Source: GCA-2687025 sp964473525
GTDB lineage: Bacteria > Poribacteria > WGA-4E > GCA-2687025
DNA: 64,000 nucleotides
Direction of reading: 5' to 3'
Assembly (NCBI GenBank): GCA_964473525.1
Contig: CAYYPK010000001.1
Span: 124,001 to 188,000, forward strand
Part shown: positions 1 through 9,914 of the stretch, in pieces
Position numbering within the stretch: the stretch's first letter is position 1
Layout: every line of letters starts with the position of its first letter
Notes under the pieces: model-generated
Seen by the model: the letters and a program-made list of their open reading frames with translations, nothing else
What the model was told of the DNA's origin: nothing
Databases searched by the model: none
Program-made: the position numbers and the translations under genes

Positions 1-283
1 CCAGCGCGGCGCCGTATTCGCCTCGACGGTACCGGGTGTCTGCGTGGCCCAGGCGGGCGGACAGACTCTCCGGCTCGACCCGCAGCGCCGCTCTGTATGC
101 GGCCAGCGCGTTGGTGAAGTCGCCACGCTCGGCGTATGCGGCTGCGTCCCCTACCAACGCGCCGGACGTGGCAGGCTCCAACTCGCCCGCGACTGCCGTG
201 GCGCCACCGCCTGCCATGCATAGACAGACGCAGCATGCTAGCACGACGCACGTGCGGCATCCGATGGACAACCAGGCAAGCAT
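1..283 (-). CDS. TPR-repeat secreted or lipid-anchored protein (N-terminal part)
   Basis: An open frame runs from an ATG at 283 off the left edge without a stop. The first ~30 residues are hydrophobic and unusually cysteine-rich (several Cys between residues 9 and 22), as in a signal peptide or lipoprotein signal. From about residue 46 the sequence has tetratricopeptide character: AAYAERGDFTNALAAYRAAL, then a second unit with RYRRGEYGAAL. TPRs are protein-interaction scaffolds. The gene is divergent from the WD40 gene at 439, so the 155 bp between them must hold both promoters. Only the first ~94 codons are in the window, so the rest of the protein is unknown. Confidence 0.6.
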   Translation of the reverse strand, partial: MLAWLSIGCRTCVVLACCVCLCMAGGGATAVAGELEPATSGALVGDAAAYAERGDFTNALAAYRAALRVEPESLSARLGHADTRYRRGEYGAAL

Positions 284-438
284 GGCAGGACCCCGACCGG
301 CGCGGACGTCGCGTCGACGCGGAGATCATACGTCGGACGCTCCGCACGGCGCACGGCAGGGAATACCGGGCGGGCGCCGTGCAGGCTATATTGGCGTAGA
401 CAATCCCGTCACCCGCAAGCGAACCGAACGGAACGGCA

Positions 439-2952
439 ATGAGCGCAGCGACCAGGACTGTCGGTCTGCCCCTGCTGCTATCTGGATTGTACGTGGCAGT
501 GGCCACGCACTGCCTCGCACAGGCATTGATGGACGCGCCTATGGCGTGGGTCGAGGACACTGCCTGGCGCGGGCACAGGGGGACTATCAACACCGTCGCC
601 GTCTCGGCCGATGGATTGCTGGTGGTCACGGGCGATTCGGACGGGGCGGTACGCCTCTGGCGAGTGCCAGAAGGGAAGTCGCGCCTGTATCGAGGCCACT
701 CGGGCGCGGTCCTAGATGTAGCGGTTGACCCGCAGGGCCGCTTTGCCGTGTCCGCGAGCGCCGACAAGACTGCACGCGTCTGGCGCCTGGACCGACGCGA
801 GGAAGTGACAGTGATCGAGGGGAGCCGCGGAGCGGTCACGTGCGTCGCCGTCTCGTCCGACTCCGAATTCATCATCACTGGTGGTTCCGACAGCGCGTTG
901 CGGGTGTGGGACGCCAGCACAGGCAACCGCGTGCGGTCGCTCAATACACGCCCTGCGGCGCCCAAGGCTATCCACGACATCCTGCTGAGCGCGGACGGCC
1001 AACGGGTGTTTATCGCCGGTGGCCCGTTCGGCGACACGCATAGGGCCATATACGCCTTCCATGTCGACACAACGGCGAACATGGGTTGGCCTTACGTGAC
1101 GGCGCCCTGGGAAGCCGTTGAGGCTGCATTGGCTGCGAGCTCAGACGGCACGACCGTGGCGCTTGGGGGACTGGCGGGCGTTGTGACGCTCTGGACGCCG
1201 TCCAATCTGGCCCGTCGCCTGACTGGTCACGAGGGGGCGGTGTTGGGGGTGGCGGTTCGCAACGACGGGTCTCTCGTGGCCTCGGCCGGCCAGGATGGCA
1301 CGGTGAGGATCTGGTCCACCCGATCGACAGGGGATCCCCACGTGCTGGAGGCGCATCGCGGGTCGGTCAACGACGTTGCATTCGGTCCCGCCGGCGATTG
1401 GCTGATGTCGGTCGGCGACGACCGCACGGTGAGACGGTGGCTGCGTGTCACCGACAGTGACCCTCCCGGCGCGCAGCCACGTGCGCACGAACCTGCTAGC
1501 GACGGCGAGGCCGTAGGCGGGAGCTTCGACGGCGACTTAGCGGCCGCGCTCGCGACGGCGGCCGACGTACTTGCGTTGGCCGCGCCGCAAGACGAGTTCG
1601 AGACCACCGCGGCATATACAGACCGTCTCGCGCTTCACAACGCGCGACTGTCTGAGATCCGGGCCATGGAGGGACGGACGTTTGAGGTCGCGCTAGCGGT
1701 GGACGAGGTCGGCCGCTACGACCCGGACGCGCAGCGACTCGCCATGGTCGTGTCGAGGGACGGCTTGCTTGCCCCTGCCGCAGCGTCCGTGACAGTCCCC
1801 CGCACGTTAGCTAGGCAGGTGAAACGTGACCTGAACCGGGTTTGGGCGACTGCCCACGTGCGCGTGTCACAGCCGGCCCTGCAAGCGGCGGTACACCTGT
1901 CCCGTGTGCGCGCGTCCATAGGCGGACGGCGAGTCGATGTCGACACCCACAACGCGTGGACACCGGGATTCCTGCTTGTCGGAGATGAGGGCCATATCCG
2001 AGATCTGGCCGCGACGCGGGACGGCGAGCTCCTGGCGTCGTGCGGGTGGGGTGGCAGCGTGCGGATCTGGCGTGTGGCGGACGGCGCCAGGCGAGGTCAC
2101 TACTCCCACAACACGTACGATGCCCGCGGTCGCCTCGTCGTAGCCGCGACAGTGGCCGCGACGGCGTGGTCGCCCGACGGCTCCACGCTGGTCGCTGGCA
2201 GTCTCGGCCGCGCCATATCCGTTTGGTCACGCGACACGGTTACACGGCTAGAGGATCTATGGACTGAAGGCGAGCTCGCGGGGCACTTCGTCATGAACGT
2301 CGCTTGGAGCCCAGACGGCGCCCTCCTGGCCACCACCCGCAATGACGGGTCGCTCCACGTGTTCGATGTGCGCGCGAACCGCATCATCGCGTCCGCGACG
2401 CTCGGCTCCGCGGTCGGGGGCGGGGCCTCCGCGCTCGCGTTCTTGCCGAACGACGCGCTGCTCGTGAGCACTGTGTCCGGCCCTCTGGAGAGGTGGGTCT
2501 TGGACCGCCGCGCGGGAATCGTGCGACTCGGCGGCATTGTGTCGCGCATGCCCGCGCACGGGTTCGCTGCGCTGGGGGAAGGCGCGATCGTAGCCTCACA
2601 TGCAGATGGGTTCCGTCGCATCTGGGACATCGGCCGCGGCGGTTCCAGGGCATTTGGAAGCAAGCCCCGAGTCTTCGGGCTAGCGACACATCCGGATTCG
2701 CAGATCGTCGCCGGAGCCGCGGGGCACTGGTCGATTCCCATCTGGGACGCCACAACGCGTGAGCTTCTACAGCACCTGAACCCGCCAGAGGAGGCGGCGC
2801 TGCCCGCGGGCACAGCGCGCCTGACGTTTGCCAGCGCCGACGTGCTGGCGGCCTCCATGGGCGGCGACATACGGCTGTGGTGGCGTGTTGGCGCGCAGCT
2901 CTCACCCACGCAACTACGCCCGCTCGAGGCCGCGGCGCCAACTGCCCAGTAA
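439..2952 (+). CDS. Secreted WD40 protein with two propellers
   Basis: 837 residues. A signal peptide (about residues 1-28) precedes a first WD40 propeller (about 40-340) with clear repeats such as HRGTINTVAVSADG, HSGAVLDVAVDPQG and HEGAVLGVAVRNDG, each ending in a RLW, RVW or RIW strand. A non-WD40 stretch of ~160 residues follows (about 355-515), containing the string DEFETTAAYTDRLALH. A second propeller then runs to about residue 825, starting near GHIRDLAATRDGELLASCGW. WD40 propellers are binding scaffolds, here outside the cytoplasm. The middle domain is not recognised; similar FET-x-Y-x-R-L segments occur between WD40 blocks of other bacterial proteins. No enzymatic motif was seen. Divergent from the TPR gene. 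Confidence 0.85.
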   Translation: MSAATRTVGLPLLLSGLYVAVATHCLAQALMDAPMAWVEDTAWRGHRGTINTVAVSADGLLVVTGDSDGAVRLWRVPEGKSRLYRGHSGAVLDVAVDPQGRFAVSASADKTARVWRLDRREEVTVIEGSRGAVTCVAVSSDSEFIITGGSDSALRVWDASTGNRVRSLNTRPAAPKAIHDILLSADGQRVFIAGGPFGDTHRAIYAFHVDTTANMGWPYVTAPWEAVEAALAASSDGTTVALGGLAGVVTLWTPSNLARRLTGHEGAVLGVAVRNDGSLVASAGQDGTVRIWSTRSTGDPHVLEAHRGSVNDVAFGPAGDWLMSVGDDRTVRRWLRVTDSDPPGAQPRAHEPASDGEAVGGSFDGDLAAALATAADVLALAAPQDEFETTAAYTDRLALHNARLSEIRAMEGRTFEVALAVDEVGRYDPDAQRLAMVVSRDGLLAPAAASVTVPRTLARQVKRDLNRVWATAHVRVSQPALQAAVHLSRVRASIGGRRVDVDTHNAWTPGFLLVGDEGHIRDLAATRDGELLASCGWGGSVRIWRVADGARRGHYSHNTYDARGRLVVAATVAATAWSPDGSTLVAGSLGRAISVWSRDTVTRLEDLWTEGELAGHFVMNVAWSPDGALLATTRNDGSLHVFDVRANRIIASATLGSAVGGGASALAFLPNDALLVSTVSGPLERWVLDRRAGIVRLGGIVSRMPAHGFAALGEGAIVASHADGFRRIWDIGRGGSRAFGSKPRVFGLATHPDSQIVAGAAGHWSIPIWDATTRELLQHLNPPEEAALPAGTARLTFASADVLAASMGGDIRLWWRVGAQLSPTQLRPLEAAAPTAQ

Positions 2953-3144
2953 GCTCGGCCGGAAGCAACGCTCGCTTCCTCCCGCGACAGGTCGTCGCCA
3001 TCTAATCGAGTCGCCGCCGCCAGATCGCCCCTGCCCATCGCGCCGGTTCTGTGTACTATCCCAGTGTCCCCGGCGGAACGACGCCATCCGCGCGTGACGA
3101 TCTCCGATCGCTCCCTATCTGAATGTACCGGAGGAAGGACGGTA

Positions 3145-4299
3145 ATGGCCCGCGTAACAGGACGCTACGAGCCCTCCACGGCCGCGGGCGTGCGTGTCGA
3201 CGCGTACGTCCCGCTCGCCCTGCCGCCAGGCGACCCTCCGCTTGCGGTAGAGGGCGCGCTCCGCACGCAGCTCGACAGAGCAGAGGGCGCTGTCCAGCGA
3301 CTCGCGTGGGCCGCGTCGCTTCACGGCGAGTCCGACGGCTGCGGCCGTAGTCTTCGCGTCAAGGAAGCGGTCGTTTCCGTTGCCATGTCCGGGAGTACCG
3401 CGAGCATCCTGGATCTGCTGACGCTGGAAGCGGAGCGGGCCGGCTATCCCGACAGCCCTCGCGAGGACCACGGCGCGGGCGCAGTGCAGAACTATCTGGA
3501 CGCCGTGGACTTCGCCCGCGACACCCGCTCCGGTCACCCGCAGCCCCTGAATGAAGCGCACCGGCTCTTGCTGAGGGCCGCCGAGAGCGACGCAGGCGAG
3601 CCCGTCGGCGTACGCTCCGAACAGAACTGGGTCGCCGACGACACGGGCCGAGCGACGTTCGTTCCGCCGCCGCCCAGCCAGCTTCCCGCCGCCCTGGGGG
3701 CGTTCCAACGGTACCTCCAGACGCGTGACGCGCTGCCGCTGTTGATCCGCATCGGTCTGCTGCACGCGCAGTTCGACACCATCCACCCGTACTTGCACGG
3801 CAACGGGCGCATGGGTCGCCTGCTCATCACGCTGCTGCTCGAGCACTGGGGCCTGCTGCCGGAGCCGTTCCTATACCTCAGCGTGTACTTCCAGAAGAAC
3901 CAGGACGAATACCGGCGCCGACTACAAGCCGTTCGCGTCGAGGGCGACTGGGAGGGTTGGCTCACGTTCTTCCTGCGCGGCGTGGCTACCATCGCCGACG
4001 ACGCGGTGGCGATGCTACAGGACATGCATCAGCTCGCGACATCGTCCCGCGCGCGTGTCCTCAAACATCACACCGCATCCGTCGTCAGCCTACAGCTGCT
4101 GGAGATACTGCCTCGCCATCCAGTCGTGACGGGCCGCAGCGTCGTGCGGATCCTCGAAATAACGCGACCCACCTCCGGCAAGGCGATCGACGTCCTGGAG
4201 GAGTGCGGCGTGCTCGTCGAGGTGACGGGACGCAAGCGGGACCGGGTCTACCACTACGCGCGTTACCTCGACCGGCTGTGCCAAGGGCTCGGCGACTGA
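3145..4299 (+). CDS. Fic-domain protein, probable AMPylator
   Basis: 384 residues. The Fic motif HPYLHGNGRMGR (about residues 214-225) is complete; the His and the GNGRxGR loop transfer AMP from ATP to a hydroxyl of a target protein. A winged-helix-like C-terminus follows (about 325-384). The start at 3145 is chosen because GGAGGAAGG lies just upstream; a longer frame from 3064 lacks this. The N-terminal helix that normally carries the inhibitory S/TxxxE(G/N) motif aligns well (LRVKEAVVSVAMSGSTAS), but its glutamate is replaced by Ser82. In related proteins this glutamate blocks ATP gamma-phosphate binding, so this protein may lack self-inhibition. No antitoxin gene is adjacent. Confidence 0.88.
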   Translation: MARVTGRYEPSTAAGVRVDAYVPLALPPGDPPLAVEGALRTQLDRAEGAVQRLAWAASLHGESDGCGRSLRVKEAVVSVAMSGSTASILDLLTLEAERAGYPDSPREDHGAGAVQNYLDAVDFARDTRSGHPQPLNEAHRLLLRAAESDAGEPVGVRSEQNWVADDTGRATFVPPPPSQLPAALGAFQRYLQTRDALPLLIRIGLLHAQFDTIHPYLHGNGRMGRLLITLLLEHWGLLPEPFLYLSVYFQKNQDEYRRRLQAVRVEGDWEGWLTFFLRGVATIADDAVAMLQDMHQLATSSRARVLKHHTASVVSLQLLEILPRHPVVTGRSVVRILEITRPTSGKAIDVLEECGVLVEVTGRKRDRVYHYARYLDRLCQGLGD

Positions 4300-4395
4300 G
4301 TGGCACGGCTGCCGACGTCGGGCGCGCGGCCTATGTGCGGGTTGACCCAGCGCGCCGCGCCGCCTACCGTCGTCGCAGCCTGACAGGGAGGAACC

Positions 4396-5124
4396 ATGCC
4401 GCAAGACCGCACGCTCAAGCAGCGAATCCGTGACGGCGAGGTAGTCGTGTCGATGCGCATCCCCCTGGAGTCCTCGCGTGAGGACATCGAGCGTGGATTA
4501 GAAGGGACGGACTACGACTTTATCTACGTCGACGGCCAGCACACCGCCTTCAGCGACGAGCAGCTCGCGTCCTTCTGCGCGGCCGCGGACGGCCTGGGCC
4601 TGCCGGTGCAGTTCCGCATCCCACACACTCGGCAGACGTACCTTATCGGGCGGTTCCTCGACATGGGACTCAGCGGCATCCTCGTGCCCGACGTGACCGA
4701 GACGCGGAGCGTGCATGAGGCGATCGAACAGGCGTACTACCCGCAGACGGGGCGACGAAGTTGGGGTGGCACGTCGCGCCTCGGGTTCGACGCATCCCAG
4801 CCGCCCGATCGCCTCGAGTACGCCGCGTGGTGGAACGAGCGCGTCGTGCTGGGCATCCAGTTGGAATCGGTAGGCGCCATTGCTCGCGCCGGCGAGCTCG
4901 CGGCGCCAGGCGTCGACTACGTCGCGTTCGGCCCCAACGATCTGCTGTTCAGCCTGGAGCGCCATCCGCGCTTCCCGCTGCGCACGGTCGACGACTGCAT
5001 GCGCAACGTCGCGGAGCAGATGGCGGACACGGGCGTGCGGCTGGGCATGGCGGTCGTGACGGACTCGGGCGACCGAGGCGAGTACCTCGATATGGGCGTC
5101 ACCGTCTTCCAGGAGACGCCGTAG
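4396..5124 (+). CDS. HpcH/HpaI aldolase family protein
   Basis: 242 residues, a normal length for this TIM-barrel class II aldolase family, which cleaves 2-keto-3-deoxy acids to pyruvate and an aldehyde using a divalent metal. Family landmarks are present in order: FIYVDGQHTAFSDEQ with the active-site His, RIPHTR, LDMGLSGILVPDV, the metal-binding Glu in GIQLESVGAI and the metal-binding Asp in FGPNDLLFS. The usual D-x-E-H near the active site reads DGQH, a Glu to Gln change that may shift substrate preference. AGGGAGGAACC precedes the ATG. It may be cotranscribed with fic (96 bp gap). A GC-only inverted repeat at about 5139-5157 could end the transcript. Confidence 0.85.
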   Translation: MPQDRTLKQRIRDGEVVVSMRIPLESSREDIERGLEGTDYDFIYVDGQHTAFSDEQLASFCAAADGLGLPVQFRIPHTRQTYLIGRFLDMGLSGILVPDVTETRSVHEAIEQAYYPQTGRRSWGGTSRLGFDASQPPDRLEYAAWWNERVVLGIQLESVGAIARAGELAAPGVDYVAFGPNDLLFSLERHPRFPLRTVDDCMRNVAEQMADTGVRLGMAVVTDSGDRGEYLDMGVTVFQETP

Positions 5125-5253
5125 ACCGTCCCACCATCGCGCGCGCTTGACCGCGCGCGGCCCGCGCCCTCATCATCTCGTCTCGTCGTTCCGCTGGTGG
5201 TCGTCCTCGCGCGCTCCGGTGTCGCGCCCGCGCGTGTAGTACATATAGGCATC

Positions 5254-7029
5254 ATGTCGTCCAACATCATCGCGCTGCAGAACAAGTTCCTCGGACACGG
5301 CGAGACGGTCTACGACCGGCTGTCCGACGTGTTCTCGCGTCAGGGGTACATCTCCGACGACGACATCGCGGGCCTCGCAGCCGAACACAACCTGCCACCG
5401 GCACACGTCCGCGCGACGGCGAAGTTCTACGACGACCTGAGCCACGACGCGCCAGCGCGACGCACCGTGCACGTGTGTAACGGCGAAGCGTGCCAGGTCG
5501 CCGGCGGAACGAAGGTAGAGGCGGCGCTGACCGAACGGCTGGGCGTGGCGCCTGGCGGAGTCTCTCCCGATGGCGTGCGGCTGCAGCACGTGACCTGCGT
5601 TGGCTACTGCGGCCGGGGCCCGAACGCCATGGTCGACGACGCCCCGGTCTCCCTGGCGCCGCCGGGAGCCGTGGACGATCTGGTGGAGATCGTCGCTGGC
5701 GACGACCCCGCGCCCTGGGGGGAGCCGAAGAACGCCGTGCATGCGCCCGCCGCTGGGCGGCCCTGCGTTGTGTTCCGTCACCTTTCGCCGGATGTCGTCG
5801 GCTTGGAGGCGGCGCGGTCTGCGGGGATCTATACGGCTTTCGAGAAGGCCGTGACGTCCATGTCTCCCGAGGAGGTGGTCGCGGAGATAACGGCGAGTCG
5901 TCTGCGTGGCCGAGGCGGCGCGGGATTCCCGACCGGCGTGAAGCTGGCCACCGTGGCGAAGTCGGACGCGGGCGATGGCTCGGGCGCACGGTACGTCGTC
6001 GTGAACGCGGACGAAGGTGACGCCGGCTCCTACATCGACAAGGAACTCATCGAGCGCGACCCGCACAGCCAGTTGGAGGGGGCGCTCCTCGCGGCATACG
6101 CGTGCGGAGCGCGCGAGGCGTTCTTCTACATCCGATCCGAGTACCCCGCCGCGAAGGCTGTCCTCGAGACCGCGCTCGCCGAGGCAAGGGCGGCTGGCAT
6201 CATTGGGCGTCCGGTGTTCGGTTCCACGTTCCAGTGCGATGTCCGTATAGTACAGGGACGAGGCGCGTACATCTGCGGCGAGGAGACAAGCCTCCTCCGC
6301 TCGATCGAGGGCGTGCCCGCGCTCGTGAGCATCAGACCGCCTTTCCCCGCGGAGAAGGGGCTGTGGGGGTGTCCCACCGCTGTCCAGAACGTCGAGACGG
6401 TGCACAACCTGCCGTGGATTGTCGCCAACGGCGGGGCCGCGTACGCGGCGTACGGCGCGGGCGATTCTCGGGGCACGAAGGCGGTGAGTCTCAACACCCG
6501 CGTCGCCCGCCCCGGCCTCTACGAGGTCGAGTTGGGCACGACGCTCCGGGAGATCATCTTCGGACTCGCTGGCGGCATGGCGGACGGCGAGGAGTTCAAG
6601 GCGGTGCAGATCGGAGGGCCGCTAGGGTCTATTCTGGACGAATCCGCGCTTGACGCGGCGTTCAGCTTCGAGGGGCTCGCCAGCGTGGGCGGCATCCTCG
6701 GTCACGGCGGCATGGTCGTCTACTCGCAGAATGACGACCTCGCGCGCGTCGCCCGCGGCCTCATGCGGTTCTGCGCGGTCGAGAGCTGCGGACGCTGCTT
6801 CCCCTGCCGCATAGGGTCGGTTCGCGGGACGGAGTTGCTCGACCAGATGCTGTCCGACGGAGTCACCGACGCCCGGATGGAGTTGCTGTCCGACCTGTGT
6901 GACACGATGCGATACGGGTCGCTCTGCGGCCTCGGCAAGATGCTCCCTGACCCGATACAGTCGGTCGTGGAGCGGTTCCCTGATGAGTTCGGTAGGTACC
7001 GGCGCAGCGCGTCGGACCAGGAGGCATAG
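5254..7029 (+). CDS. NAD-linked formate dehydrogenase, NuoE-NuoF-like fused subunit
   Basis: 591 residues. The N-terminal ~160 residues are a NuoE-like thioredoxin-fold [2Fe-2S] domain with C-x4-C (HVCNGEACQ) and C-x3-C (VTCVGYCG). The rest is NuoF-like: RGRGGAGFPTGVK for NADH/FMN binding, GAYICGEETSLLRSIEG, and a C-terminal [4Fe-4S] site ESCGRCFPCR plus SLCGLG. In soluble formate dehydrogenases and electron-bifurcating hydrogenases this unit passes electrons to NAD+. The start at 5254 begins at the domain; an upstream in-frame start at 5197 adds 19 unlikely residues. It is 5 bp from the catalytic subunit, so the two are surely translated together. No membrane Nuo subunits are near, which favours a soluble complex. 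Confidence 0.9.
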   Translation: MSSNIIALQNKFLGHGETVYDRLSDVFSRQGYISDDDIAGLAAEHNLPPAHVRATAKFYDDLSHDAPARRTVHVCNGEACQVAGGTKVEAALTERLGVAPGGVSPDGVRLQHVTCVGYCGRGPNAMVDDAPVSLAPPGAVDDLVEIVAGDDPAPWGEPKNAVHAPAAGRPCVVFRHLSPDVVGLEAARSAGIYTAFEKAVTSMSPEEVVAEITASRLRGRGGAGFPTGVKLATVAKSDAGDGSGARYVVVNADEGDAGSYIDKELIERDPHSQLEGALLAAYACGAREAFFYIRSEYPAAKAVLETALAEARAAGIIGRPVFGSTFQCDVRIVQGRGAYICGEETSLLRSIEGVPALVSIRPPFPAEKGLWGCPTAVQNVETVHNLPWIVANGGAAYAAYGAGDSRGTKAVSLNTRVARPGLYEVELGTTLREIIFGLAGGMADGEEFKAVQIGGPLGSILDESALDAAFSFEGLASVGGILGHGGMVVYSQNDDLARVARGLMRFCAVESCGRCFPCRIGSVRGTELLDQMLSDGVTDARMELLSDLCDTMRYGSLCGLGKMLPDPIQSVVERFPDEFGRYRRSASDQEA

Positions 7030-7034
7030 GCGAC

Positions 7035-9779
7035 ATGGCGACGACGCCAGCGGCGGACACCGCGCCGATCATCTCCCTGCGCATCGACGGGACGAATGTC
7101 GCCGTGCCCGCTGACGCCACCGTGCTGGACGCCGCGCGAGCCGCAGGCGGTGATGTCCCAACACTGTGCCACTCGGATCGCCTCGAGCCACACGGAGCGT
7201 GTCGCACGTGTCTCGTCGAGCAGGCCGACGGCAGGCTCGTCGCCGCCTGCCACACGCCGGCGGCCGACGGCGAGGACTACACGACGCGGTCCGAGCGCCT
7301 CACTCGGCTGCGCCGGAACATCGTCGAGCTCATCGTGAGCGACCACCCGCTAGATTGCCTCACCTGCGCAGCAAACGGTCGGTGCGACCTGCAGTCTCTG
7401 GCGGCGGAGGTCGGCCTACGTGAGTCGCGCTACGAATCGCCCAGCGTCCACACGCCGCCACGCGACGACTCGCACCCGTTCATCAAGGTGGACATGGAGA
7501 AGTGCATCGGGTGCGCGAAGTGCGTGCGCGCGTGCGATGAGACTCAGGCGTCGTTCGTGCTGGGCATGTCCGGCCGGGGGTACGACGTCAGCGTGGTCGC
7601 CGGGAACGACACCGGCTTCGAGCAAGCCGACTGCGCAAGCTGCGGTCAGTGCGTGCTGGAATGCCCCGTCGCGGCTTTGGAGGGACCGGGCGCGCATGCG
7701 CACGGACGCCCCGACACGACCGTGACGACCACCTGCGGGTACTGCGCCGTCGGCTGCACGCTGGACGTGCACACCAAGGACGACGCGGTCGTGAGCATCG
7801 AGCCGAACGCAACAGGCTCCGCGAACCGGGGGCACGCGTGCGTGAAGGGACGGTTCGCTCACCAGTACACGCGGTCCAAGGATCGACTCCAAGCGCCTCT
7901 CATTCGGCGCGACGACGGGTCGTTCCGCGAGGCATCCTGGGACGAGGCGCTGGACCTCATCTCTCGCGAGTTCGCACGGGTCCGAGACACCTACGGGCCG
8001 ATGGCGTTCAGCGCCATCAGTTCGTCCCGCTGCACGAACGAAGAGAACTACCTCATGCAGAAGTTCGCGCGGGTGGTCATGCGGACCAACTCCGTGGACA
8101 ACTGCTCGCGCGTCTGTCATTCCCCGTCTGCGTACGCCCTCCGCAACGCGCTCGGCACCGGCGCCGGCACGAACAGCTTCCAGTGCGTGGAGGAGTCGGA
8201 CCTGCTGATGGTCGTCGGGGCGAACCCAACCGAAGCCCATCCAGTGTTCGGGGCCCGGATCAAGCGCGCTGCCCTCGCGGGCGCCAAACTCATCGTGTTG
8301 GACCCTCGCAACATCGAACTCGCGGGCATCGCCGACGTGCACCTCGCGCTGCGTCCGGGATCCAACGTGGCGGTCATCAACGCCATGCAGCACGTCCTGG
8401 TGAACGAGGGGTACGTCGAGGACGCGTTCATCGCCGCCCACGCCGAGGGCTACGATGGCCTTCGAGCGGAGCTGAGTCTCACGACGCCAGAGTGGGCAAG
8501 CGACATCAGCGGCGTCGACCCCGACACGATCCGCGAGGCCGCCCGCATGTACGGGCAGGCCAACTGCGCGCAGATCCTCTGGGGCCTCGGCGTAACAGAG
8601 GCGGGACACGGATCAAACGCGGCGTTTGGCCTCATCAACATGGCGGTGCTGACCGGGAACATCGGCCGCGAGGGCGCCGGCGCGAACCCCATCCGAGGAC
8701 AGAACAACGTGCAGGGCGCCTCGGACGTGGGCGCGCTGCCACACGTCGTGTCGGACTACCGACCCATAGACGACCCCGTGACGCGGGAGGAACACCTCAG
8801 TGCTTGGGGAGTCGACGTTCCCGAGGTCGAGGGTCTGCGCATCCCGGACATGTTCGACGCGGCGCACGCGGGACACCTGAAAGCCATGTACATCATGGCG
8901 GAGGATGTCGCGCAGTCGGATCCTGACGTTACTCATGTGACCGGCGCCCTGAGGAGTCTGGAGTTCCTCGTCGGCCAGGACATCTTCATGACGCCCACCG
9001 CAGAGCTGGCGCACGTCGTGCTGCCAGGCGCGGCGTTCCTCGAATCCGAAGGCACGTTCGTCAACAGTGACCGGCGCATACAGCGCGTCCGTCGAGCCAT
9101 CAGCCCTCCCGGCGATGCGACGGCGGACGGCGACATCATCCACGCCATTGCGCGACGGATGGGGCGCGACCTCGGCTTCACGCCCAACGGCGGGTCGGGC
9201 GTCGACCCATCGCTCATTATGGACGAGCTTGCGTCGCTAAGTCCGAAGTGGCGCGGCGTCACATATGCGCGGCTGGAGGACGCCGGCTTCCTGCAGTGGC
9301 CATGCGAGGATGCGGGTCACCCGGGCACGGAGATAGTCCACCGTGATGGCGCATTCCTGCGAGGCCGCGCGCGGCTCACCCCCACGCCGTGGCAGGAGCC
9401 CGGCGAGCTTCCCGACCACGAATACCCGCTCATGCTGACGACGGGCCGGCAACTGTTCCACTACAACGTAGGGTCCATGACGCGGCGCACGGACGTCGCG
9501 CGGCTGGACAAGGCGAAGCGTGAGACGGTACGCGTGCACCCGAAGGACGCCGGCCGACTGGGGATCGCGCACGACGAGGTCGTGAAGGTGGTCTCTCGGC
9601 GCGGCGCGGTCCTGGCGCCGGTGGAGATCTCACGCGCCACGAATCCCGGCGTTGTGTTCATGACCTTCCACTGGCCGGAGACGCGCACGAACATCCTCGT
9701 CGGGAGCGCCGCGGACGAACACACCGGCTGCCCAGAGTACAAGGTCTCGGCCGTTCGCATTGAGAAGGCTTCCCAGTAG
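7035..9779 (+). CDS. fdhA: Formate dehydrogenase catalytic (molybdopterin) subunit
   Basis: 914 residues. In order: a NuoG-like [2Fe-2S] domain (CHSD, GACRTC, AACH), a His/Cys [4Fe-4S] site (DHPLDCLTCAANGRCDLQ), two ferredoxin [4Fe-4S] sites (CIGCAKCVRACDE, CASCGQCVLECP), the molybdenum-domain [4Fe-4S] site (CGYCAVGC), and the formate dehydrogenase signature SVDNCSRVCHSPS. The Cys in RVCH is the expected Mo/W ligand; it is encoded TGT, so this is the cysteine form, not a selenoprotein. It oxidises formate to CO2 and feeds the NuoEF-like partner upstream; the reverse reaction is possible. GGAGGCATAGGCGAC precedes the ATG. No fdhD or molybdopterin gene is in the window. Confidence 0.92.
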   Translation: MATTPAADTAPIISLRIDGTNVAVPADATVLDAARAAGGDVPTLCHSDRLEPHGACRTCLVEQADGRLVAACHTPAADGEDYTTRSERLTRLRRNIVELIVSDHPLDCLTCAANGRCDLQSLAAEVGLRESRYESPSVHTPPRDDSHPFIKVDMEKCIGCAKCVRACDETQASFVLGMSGRGYDVSVVAGNDTGFEQADCASCGQCVLECPVAALEGPGAHAHGRPDTTVTTTCGYCAVGCTLDVHTKDDAVVSIEPNATGSANRGHACVKGRFAHQYTRSKDRLQAPLIRRDDGSFREASWDEALDLISREFARVRDTYGPMAFSAISSSRCTNEENYLMQKFARVVMRTNSVDNCSRVCHSPSAYALRNALGTGAGTNSFQCVEESDLLMVVGANPTEAHPVFGARIKRAALAGAKLIVLDPRNIELAGIADVHLALRPGSNVAVINAMQHVLVNEGYVEDAFIAAHAEGYDGLRAELSLTTPEWASDISGVDPDTIREAARMYGQANCAQILWGLGVTEAGHGSNAAFGLINMAVLTGNIGREGAGANPIRGQNNVQGASDVGALPHVVSDYRPIDDPVTREEHLSAWGVDVPEVEGLRIPDMFDAAHAGHLKAMYIMAEDVAQSDPDVTHVTGALRSLEFLVGQDIFMTPTAELAHVVLPGAAFLESEGTFVNSDRRIQRVRRAISPPGDATADGDIIHAIARRMGRDLGFTPNGGSGVDPSLIMDELASLSPKWRGVTYARLEDAGFLQWPCEDAGHPGTEIVHRDGAFLRGRARLTPTPWQEPGELPDHEYPLMLTTGRQLFHYNVGSMTRRTDVARLDKAKRETVRVHPKDAGRLGIAHDEVVKVVSRRGAVLAPVEISRATNPGVVFMTFHWPETRTNILVGSAADEHTGCPEYKVSAVRIEKASQ

Positions 9780-9889
9780 ACCCCATGCCTGCGTGCGAGC
9801 CGGTGTTGGGCGCCGCCATCGCGCCCCTGCGCTCTGGCGTGGGTGTTGCACAATCGTGCACCCGAATGCCGAGAACGCCACAGTTGGGC

Positions 9890-9914
9890 GCGCGCGGTGT
9901 ACCGAACCGCGCGC
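9890..9914 (+). terminator. Possible terminator hairpin after the formate dehydrogenase operon
   Basis: A perfect 9-bp GC inverted repeat (GCGCGCGGT and ACCGCGCGC) with a 7-nt loop lies about 110 bp after the catalytic subunit stop. There is only a very short T run after it, so it could be a rho-assisted terminator or just an RNA-stabilising stem. The remaining ~260 bp between the flanking genes shows nothing else recognisable. Confidence 0.35.

Noticed and set aside
5173..6405. 410-codon minus-strand open frame opposite the formate dehydrogenase genes
   Set aside because: Arg/His/Val-rich antisense frame of a clear NuoEF-like gene; typical of high-GC DNA.
8095..8140. Selenocysteine at the formate dehydrogenase Mo-ligand position
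   Set aside because: The codon in RVCH is TGT, so it is ordinary cysteine.
7416..8609. 397-codon minus-strand frame opposite fdhA
   Set aside because: Shadow of the catalytic subunit with antisense-type composition.
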